Origin: Desulfosarcina sp.
Lineage (GTDB): Bacteria > Desulfobacterota > Desulfobacteria > Desulfobacterales > Desulfosarcinaceae
NCBI GenBank assembly: GCA_018224455.1
Contig: JAGTUY010000317.1
Location: 1 to 10,136 of the forward strand
Direction: 5' to 3'
DNA length: 10,136 bases
A program made the position numbers and the translations under genes. Below the pieces are notes generated by a model. That model was not told the origin of the DNA and made no database searches. It saw only the letters and a list, made by a program, of their open reading frames with translations. Of the stretch, positions 5,810-10,136 are shown in pieces (the first letter of the stretch is position 1; each line of letters begins with the position of its first letter).

Positions 5810-7566
5810 GATTGGGTTTCCTTCTCGATTTTGACGGGCAGTGTGACCACAAACGTGGTTCCCTGGCCTGTTTTACTCTGAACCGTGATGTTTCCATGAA
5901 GTTTTTGGACCAAACCGTAGGTAATGGAGAGGCCAAGACCGGTTCCCTGGCCTTCCTTTTTTGTGGTAAAAAATGGTTCAAAAATTTTGTTAAGGTGATC
6001 TTCGGAAATACCGCACCCATTGTCCTGGATAGACAGGCGCACCTGTTCCGGCCCGTCCATCTGTGCACGAACGTCCAGGAAACACCCGTTGTCGATTGCC
6101 TGGAAGGCGTTGTTCACCAAATTGAGGATGATCTGCTGCAGTTTTCCGCGGTCGGTCTCGATGAGCGGAATGGACTCCGGGATGTCCACGTGAATCGCAA
6201 TATTGCGGTATTCAGCCTCTTTCTTGTGAAAATTGATCACATCGCTAACCATGTCCTGCAAATCGATGGGCTGGGTTTGAACGTCAAAACGGCGGGAGAA
6301 ACCCAGCAGCTGGCGAGTGATGGTGCCGCAACGCGCCACCGCGTCGATAATCGCATCGATGTGTTCAACCAGATCCGGGTCTTCCTTGTACTGCTGCTTG
6401 ATGGTGAACAGGTCTTTCACATAACCGGCGGTTTCATTGATCAATGCCAGCGGGTTGTTGATTTCGTGGGCCACCCCGGCGGCCAGTTGTCCAATGGAAG
6501 CCAGCTGGCAGTTCTGCTCCGCGGCGACCATGGTCTGGGCTTTCTGTCGGTCCGCCTGGAATATTTTGTTGACCATCACCGTGGATGTAAGGGTGATCAC
6601 AACGGCGATTATCAGGGCACTGATGCCGAAAAACCAGTTGATCTGGGATCGCAGGTCCAGCCACACTTTCATCATCCCGGCTTTTTGCTTAACCACCATG
6701 AGAATAAATGATGTGGGGGCGATCTTGGTGTCGATGAATGCATAGCCGATGAGGATGGGTTGACCGTTTCGATCGGTCGACATCACGGCTCTCGTCCGAT
6801 CGGAGTAATCCGGTAGGGGAATATTCATATGATGGGACTCCCCTTCGTAAAACTGAGAAGGGGTCTGGATCAGTCCATTGCGGTTGACCAGGAAGATATC
6901 CGCATGCTCCCCGGTTTTGTAGGATGAGAGCGCCTGTATCAGGCGCTCGGTCTCCAGGGTCGCCCGCAGCACGAAGAACCGGCCGTCCTGGCGTATGGAC
7001 TTGACGGCCACGACGATGTGGGGAACGTCGCGGTAGCCCGAAAAGATTTCGCTGACGCAGGCATTGTGCTGCTGACACTCCATAAACCAGGGCTGGTTGC
7101 TGTAATCCTTGCCTTCCAGATTGAAGGGGCCGGCATAGGTCACCTGGGTTCCGGTATCCGCGATCACGCTCAGATCGGTCAACCCGCCGAAACCCAGCTT
7201 CAGATTCCGCAGCACCTCGGAAAGATGCCCGGGATTGGTCAACTGATCGTAGTTCATTTCATTGACCGTGAAGGTCAGGGCAGCCAGTCGTTCCTCCAGA
7301 AAAAAAGTGACCGCCCTGCGGGCATTCGAGGCAGTCCGCTCGGTGCGTAAAAGGGATTCGGTATTGATGGATGTTTCGATAAGTTGGTAGTAAATGAGGG
7401 TCATGACGATCAGCGGCAAAAGGGCTGTCATCATCAGAATAAAAATGGTCATACCCCAGGTCTGTTTATAGTCCTGGAACGTATAGTACGGATTGAGATG
7501 CTCTTCAGCTTTGCGGTGAAACCGGGGCCATATGGCCCCCGTAAGGCTGTTCAGCGATTTCATCAT
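5806..7566 (-). CDS. Membrane sensor histidine kinase with double-Cache-like sensor
   Basis: The 586-residue protein has a cytoplasmic start, a transmembrane helix at about 38-61, a periplasmic sensor of roughly 245 residues, a second transmembrane helix at about 310-333, then HisKA and HATPase_c domains. The sensor contains the dCache-type stretch DYSNQPWF (154-161) followed by EIFSGYRDVPHIVVAVKS. The kinase core is complete: phospho-acceptor His367 in AGVAHEINNPLA, N-box LNLVNNAFQA (481-490), DNGCGI (515-520), FEPFFTTK (529-536) and GQGTGLGLS (539-547). It should autophosphorylate in response to a small periplasmic ligand that the sequence does not reveal. Both ends overlap neighbouring receiver genes in ATGA junctions, so it forms a coupled receiver-kinase-receiver unit. 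Two adjacent ATG codons (7566 and 7563) are possible starts. Confidence 0.96.
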   Translation of the reverse strand: MMKSLNSLTGAIWPRFHRKAEEHLNPYYTFQDYKQTWGMTIFILMMTALLPLIVMTLIYYQLIETSINTESLLRTERTASNARRAVTFFLEERLAALTFTVNEMNYDQLTNPGHLSEVLRNLKLGFGGLTDLSVIADTGTQVTYAGPFNLEGKDYSNQPWFMECQQHNACVSEIFSGYRDVPHIVVAVKSIRQDGRFFVLRATLETERLIQALSSYKTGEHADIFLVNRNGLIQTPSQFYEGESHHMNIPLPDYSDRTRAVMSTDRNGQPILIGYAFIDTKIAPTSFILMVVKQKAGMMKVWLDLRSQINWFFGISALIIAVVITLTSTVMVNKIFQADRQKAQTMVAAEQNCQLASIGQLAAGVAHEINNPLALINETAGYVKDLFTIKQQYKEDPDLVEHIDAIIDAVARCGTITRQLLGFSRRFDVQTQPIDLQDMVSDVINFHKKEAEYRNIAIHVDIPESIPLIETDRGKLQQIILNLVNNAFQAIDNGCFLDVRAQMDGPEQVRLSIQDNGCGISEDHLNKIFEPFFTTKKEGQGTGLGLSITYGLVQKLHGNITVQSKTGQGTTFVVTLPVKIEKETQS

Positions 7567-7934
7567 GACGATTTCTCTTTAATCCGGGCCATTGTAGCCA
7601 CCAACCGATCGATGTCCAACGGTTTGTTCATAAAGGAATAGGCCCCCCGGGCGAGGCACTGCTCCCGATCCTTCTCCGTCCCGTGGCCGGTCAGGATGAT
7701 GACCGCGGTTTCGGGCCGGCGCTGCTTGATCCGTGTCAATACTTCCGTGCCGTAGAGATCGGGCAACCGCAGGTCAAGGATAACCACTGAAAAAGAGTCC
7801 TCCCCGACAATGTCTATGGCCGCCTGACCGTCATAACAAACCTTGCAGGTCAATCTGCGCAACCGCAACCTTTTGGCCAGCATATCGGCATAGCGCTGTT
7901 CGTCATCGACGATCAATAAATCATATTGTTTCAT
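7563..7934 (-). CDS. Single-domain response regulator, first gene of the minus-strand run
   Basis: The 123-residue product is a receiver domain only: D10/D11, phospho-acceptor D54 (in VILDLRLPD), T82 (in ILTGHG) and K104 (in MNKP) are all in place. It has no output domain, so it probably passes phosphate on or binds a partner. Its stop overlaps the start of the sensor kinase gene in an ATGA junction. No Shine-Dalgarno sequence is visible before the ATG at 7934; the upstream bases are AT-rich (AAAAAATTGTTGAAAT), so it may rely on an unstructured leader. Its promoter must lie in the divergent region 7935-8079. It is a near paralogue of the receiver at 5426-5809. Confidence 0.93.
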   Translation of the reverse strand: MKQYDLLIVDDEQRYADMLAKRLRLRRLTCKVCYDGQAAIDIVGEDSFSVVILDLRLPDLYGTEVLTRIKQRRPETAVIILTGHGTEKDREQCLARGAYSFMNKPLDIDRLVATMARIKEKSS

Positions 7935-7953
7935 ATTTCAACAATTTTTTAGG

Positions 7954-7982
7954 TTGACCTGTTTAATAACATAACTTATAAG
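7954..7982 (+). promoter_or_regulatory. Candidate sigma-70 promoter for the NtrC-type regulator
   Basis: TTGACC at 7954-7959 and TATAAG at 7977-7982 are separated by 17 bases and match the -35 and -10 consensus well. Transcription would start near 7989, leaving a leader of about 90 bases before the ATG at 8080. It lies in an AT-rich divergent region. This is a consensus match only. Confidence 0.5.
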
Positions 7983-7985
7983 AGA

Positions 7986-8014
7986 CATATAGATTATATA
8001 GTTTATTTTGTAAA
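7986..8014 (-). promoter_or_regulatory. Candidate sigma-70 promoter for the minus-strand signalling genes
   Basis: On the minus strand, TTTACA (8014-8009) and TATATG (7991-7986) are separated by 17 bases; transcription would start near 7979, some 45 bases before the receiver start at 7934. A better -10 word, TATAAT, sits at 7998-7993 but lacks a good -35. The hyphenated palindrome ATATA-GAT-TATAT (7987-7999) covers the -10 area, and GTTTA/TAAAC arms (8001-8005 and 8011-8015) lie over the -35. These could be regulator sites, although AT-rich DNA produces such patterns by chance. Confidence 0.4.
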
Positions 8015-8079
8015 CACTTTCTTCGTTTATGATAAATAATGAAACAAATTGAGTCGATCCGGACGGAAGGAAATAGAAC

Positions 8080-9564
8080 ATGACCGGAAATGCAAAACGC
8101 GTCCTCCTGGTCGATGATGAAGAAAAATTGCTCCAAACCATTGCCCAGCGCCTGAAGGTACTGGGGTTCATGCCGTTCACGGCAACCAATGGTATGGCCG
8201 CAATCGATATTGCCAGGAACCATCCCATCGACATCGCCATCGTCGATCTTCAGATGCCGGATATGAACGGGCTGGTGACGATTACCAAGCTCAAGGAAAT
8301 CAAACCGGGTTTAAAAACCGTCCTGCTTACCGGGCATGGCAACGATAAGGTCAAACAGGCCACCGAATCGCTCAACACGGCCTATTTCGAAAAAGAGGAA
8401 ATGGGGGATTTCTGGAATTTTATCAAAAAACTGAACAGCGACGGTAAAGTCGTCGTCATCCGTCCGGCGGCAACGTCTCCCCGCACCCCGGCCGGTGGGG
8501 AGCACCCGCTCGGCAAATACCCGGTCAACGAAATCGAGATTCACCCCCATCGTGATTTTACCGGCACCGGAGAACGGGCGGATGTGTTCTCGACCGGTTC
8601 GAGCCGGCCCGTCGACAGGGAACGGCTGCTGATCGTCGGCGAAACCCCGGCTATGCAAGAGCTGCGTAAAAACATCGAACGCGTGGCGCCGTTAGACTGC
8701 ACGGTGACCCTGAGCGGCGAACCGGGCACCGGCAAGGAACTGGCAGCCAGAGTCATCCACGCAGGGAGCATGCGCCGGGCCCAGCGCTTCCTGGCCATCA
8801 ATTGTGCCAACTTCGGCAGCGAACAGCTCGCCGGGCAGCTGCTCGGCTACAAAAGCGGGAATCTGGCCGAGGCCATACGGACCCGAAGCGGTATTTTCAG
8901 TACCGACCAGGTGGGGACGCTCCTTTTCGATCAGGTTGAGGAAATGCCGCTCAACATGCAGGATCAGTTGCAGAGCATCCTCGACATGGCCGACAGCCAA
9001 CGCTCCGGCAGTCTGAAAGAGACGGGCATTGATATCCGCATCCTTGTCGCCTGTGATACGAATCTGGCGGCATGCGCCAAGTCAGGCGCCTTCCGAAAGG
9101 TCCTCTACGACCGGCTGACGCTGTTCGAACTGACCATCCCGCCGTTGCGCGAGCGCAAGGATGACATTCATCCCCTTTTTCGGTACTTCTTCGACAAATA
9201 CCGCCGGGAACTGGGAAAACCGGTCGATTCGATTTCGCCGGACGTCGTGAAGCTCTTCGTCGATTACGATTTTCCCGGGAATGTCCGTGAACTGGAACAT
9301 ATCGTCGAGCGGGCGGTGATCCTTGCCGACGGCGACACCATCGAGCGAAAACACCTGCCGGTCAGGTTTCTCGAGGACCTGAACTCGGCCGGGCCGTCGG
9401 AATCCAGACAATTTGCAACGCTGGCCGAGCTGGAGAAGCGCTACATCGTCGAAGTTCTCGAGGCATACAATGGAAACAAATCCAGGACATCCGAAATATT
9501 GGGAATCAGTCGCGCGGCGCTGTGGCGCAAATTGAAACTGATCAAGGCCGTAAAGCCCGGCTGA
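8080..9564 (+). CDS. NtrC-type response regulator lacking the sigma-54 contact motif
   Basis: The 494-residue protein has a receiver (1-120; D12/D13, phospho-acceptor D56, T84, K105), an unusually long linker (about 122-180), an AAA+ domain (about 185-410) and a Fis-type helix-turn-helix (about 455-487, NKSRTSEILGISRAALWRKL). Walker A is intact (GEPGTGKE, 213-220), as are the arginine-finger area (FRKVLYDRL, R339/R345), PPLRERKDDI and FPGNVREL. The sigma-54 contact loop, normally GAFTGA, reads GNLAEA (260-265), and Walker B, normally LFLDE, reads LLFDQ, with Gln285 in place of the catalytic Glu. It therefore probably cannot remodel sigma-54 polymerase and may act as a sigma-70 regulator or repressor. 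The ATG is preceded by AAGGA nine bases upstream. It is transcribed divergently from the kinase run, which it may control. Confidence 0.94.
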   Translation: MTGNAKRVLLVDDEEKLLQTIAQRLKVLGFMPFTATNGMAAIDIARNHPIDIAIVDLQMPDMNGLVTITKLKEIKPGLKTVLLTGHGNDKVKQATESLNTAYFEKEEMGDFWNFIKKLNSDGKVVVIRPAATSPRTPAGGEHPLGKYPVNEIEIHPHRDFTGTGERADVFSTGSSRPVDRERLLIVGETPAMQELRKNIERVAPLDCTVTLSGEPGTGKELAARVIHAGSMRRAQRFLAINCANFGSEQLAGQLLGYKSGNLAEAIRTRSGIFSTDQVGTLLFDQVEEMPLNMQDQLQSILDMADSQRSGSLKETGIDIRILVACDTNLAACAKSGAFRKVLYDRLTLFELTIPPLRERKDDIHPLFRYFFDKYRRELGKPVDSISPDVVKLFVDYDFPGNVRELEHIVERAVILADGDTIERKHLPVRFLEDLNSAGPSESRQFATLAELEKRYIVEVLEAYNGNKSRTSEILGISRAALWRKLKLIKAVKPG

Positions 9565-9579
9565 TAATTATCCCCACTG

Positions 9580-9753
9580 TTTCGTTAGCCTCGTCAGAAG
9601 AAAGGCAGTCATCGAATTTATAAAACACCCTGGCAAGGAGATCCAAGAATAAATACACAGAATCACTAAAGAAAGGCCAAAGCATATCAAGTCAAACAGG
9701 TGCTTTTGGCTATTGAGAAATTGGAAGTAAGCCATGGCCGCAAAAAACGATAA
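9580..9753 (+). pseudogene. hicA: hicA toxin gene remnant (5' truncated, in-frame stops)
   Basis: One reading frame encodes PRQKKGSHRIYKTPWQGD, then PRINTQNH, a TAA stop at 9667-9669, and, still in the same frame, RKAKAYQVKQVLLAIEKLEV up to a TAA at 9751-9753. The GSHRIYKTP segment carrying the HicA histidine, and the KAKAYQVKQVL..IEKL ending, match my memory of the HicA mRNA-interferase family of about 80 residues. Another stop (TAG, 9586-9588) precedes the match, and the usual first 30 or so residues are missing because the frame runs straight into the end of the NtrC-type gene. The 3' end overlaps the hicB start by 20 bases, as is common for hicAB pairs. The toxin is therefore almost certainly inactive. 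The identification rests on motif recognition, not a search. Confidence 0.75.
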
Positions 9754-10063
9754 ATATACGTACCGGGTTACCTGGTCTGAAGATGACAATGAATATGTGG
9801 GCTTGTGTGCTGAATTCCCCAGCTTGAGTTGGCTGGCCAATACACCGGAAAAGGCTCTAAAAGGCATCCGAAATCGCGTAGCGGATGTGTTATTGGACAT
9901 GGGCAAAAACGATGAGCCAATTCCCGAGCCAATCGCAGGTAAGCATTTCAGCGGGAAATTTATGGTCCGGGTGCATCCAGAGATACATAGAAAATTGGCT
10001 ATACAAGCTGCTGAATCCGGCATAAGCCTTAATCGTATTGCCAGCTCCAAATTGGGAAGTTAA
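9734..10063 (+). CDS. hicB: HicB family antitoxin (toxin partner decayed)
   Basis: The 109-residue protein has the partly degraded RNase H-like fold of HicB (residues about 8-60; YTYRVTWSEDDNEYVGLCAEFPSLSWLA, in which the EYVGLC.EFPSLS pattern is typical) followed by a ribbon-helix-helix DNA-binding segment (about 74-107; GKFMVRVHPEIHRKLAIQAA, then SGISLNRIASSKL). HicB neutralises the HicA RNase and represses its own operon. The start is supported by GGAAG six bases before the ATG. The upstream hicA is broken, so this antitoxin is an orphan here. It could persist as a DNA-binding regulator, as an anti-addiction protein acting against a related HicA elsewhere, or simply as a gene not yet lost. 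Confidence 0.9.
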   Translation: MAAKNDKYTYRVTWSEDDNEYVGLCAEFPSLSWLANTPEKALKGIRNRVADVLLDMGKNDEPIPEPIAGKHFSGKFMVRVHPEIHRKLAIQAAESGISLNRIASSKLGS

Positions 10064-10086
10064 GGGACATTCTTCGTTTTCTCGGG

Positions 10087-10136
10087 TTAGGCCATATCGT
10101 CATCCAAAAGTTCCAGCCCTTGCTCATCGACAATCC
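10087..10136 (-). CDS. C-terminal end of a convergent gene (runs off right edge)
   Basis: On the minus strand one frame is open from the right edge to a TAA at 10087-10089 and reads IVDEQGLELLDDDMA. The acidic, amphipathic character looks like a genuine protein C-terminus, and the frame would converge on hicB with a 23-base gap. Only 15 complete codons are visible, so neither coding status nor family can be established; the other minus-strand frames are less protein-like. Confidence 0.35.
   Translation of the reverse strand, partial: IVDEQGLELLDDDMA

Noticed and set aside
5812..6711. Plus-strand open frame of 299 codons opposite the sensor kinase
   Set aside because: The kinase on the minus strand has every expected motif in order; the antisense frame has none and is explained by codon composition.
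9545..9562. GCCG/CGGC inverted repeat at the end of the NtrC-type gene as a terminator
   Set aside because: The stem is only four base pairs, lies within the coding sequence and has no T tract after it.
9568..10050. Minus-strand frame of 160 codons with hydrophobic stretches opposite hicB
   Set aside because: HicB on the plus strand is recognisable with a good ribosome-binding site, and the hicA remnant lies on the same strand; the antisense hydrophobicity is a by-product.
1..10136. CRISPR arrays, tRNA or rRNA genes, and insertion-sequence ends
   Set aside because: No regularly spaced repeats, no tRNA-like clover-leaf sequence and no terminal inverted repeats with a transposase were seen on either strand.

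Overview
The window looks like a chromosomal piece from a sulfate-reducing-type Desulfobacterota (former deltaproteobacteria). This is inferred from the moderately high GC content, the density of small receiver proteins, a SulP anion transporter placed among two-component genes, and a cytidylate-kinase-like/receiver fusion. No rRNA or other taxonomic marker is present, so the lineage is a judgement and not a reading.

Layout. From 7934 down to the left edge, almost everything is on the minus strand and tightly packed. In transcription order: a single-domain response regulator (7934-7563); a membrane histidine kinase with a periplasmic double-Cache-like sensor (7566-5806); a second single-domain response regulator (5809-5426); a small soluble histidine-kinase-like protein with an eroded ATPase domain (5361-4681); a SulP transporter with a STAS domain and a large extra insertion (4609-2477); a three-part protein with a degenerate cytidylate-kinase-like domain, a BON-like domain and a receiver (2461-1217); a 145-base gap; a receiver protein with a helical tail (1071-577); a small lipoprotein (554-171); and the start of another exported protein (149-1). 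Two junctions are ATGA overlaps, and most others are gaps of about 15-70 bases. An AT-rich divergent promoter region (7935-8079) separates this run from a plus-strand NtrC-type regulator (8080-9564). To its right lie a decayed hicA toxin gene, an intact hicB antitoxin gene (9734-10063) and the end of a convergent gene at the right edge.

How it may work together. The sensor kinase probably passes phosphate to one or both neighbouring receivers. The eroded kinase-like protein keeps its phospho-histidine but lacks ATP-binding motifs, so it could serve as a phosphotransfer intermediate. The SulP transporter and the kinase-like/BON/receiver fusion in the same run suggest that anion uptake is tied to this phosphorelay. 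The exported proteins at the end may belong to the same response. The divergent NtrC-type regulator has lost the sigma-54 contact loop and the Walker B glutamate, so it probably does not act as a normal sigma-54 activator.

Most notable observations: (1) the 17-residue C-terminus of the receiver at 577-1071 is encoded again, out of frame, at the end of the small kinase-like gene (4668-4721), with nearly all differences synonymous; (2) the NtrC-type protein with GNLAEA in place of GAFTGA; (3) the pseudokinase-BON-receiver fusion; (4) the insertion of about 140 residues in SulP; (5) a hicA pseudogene beside an intact hicB.
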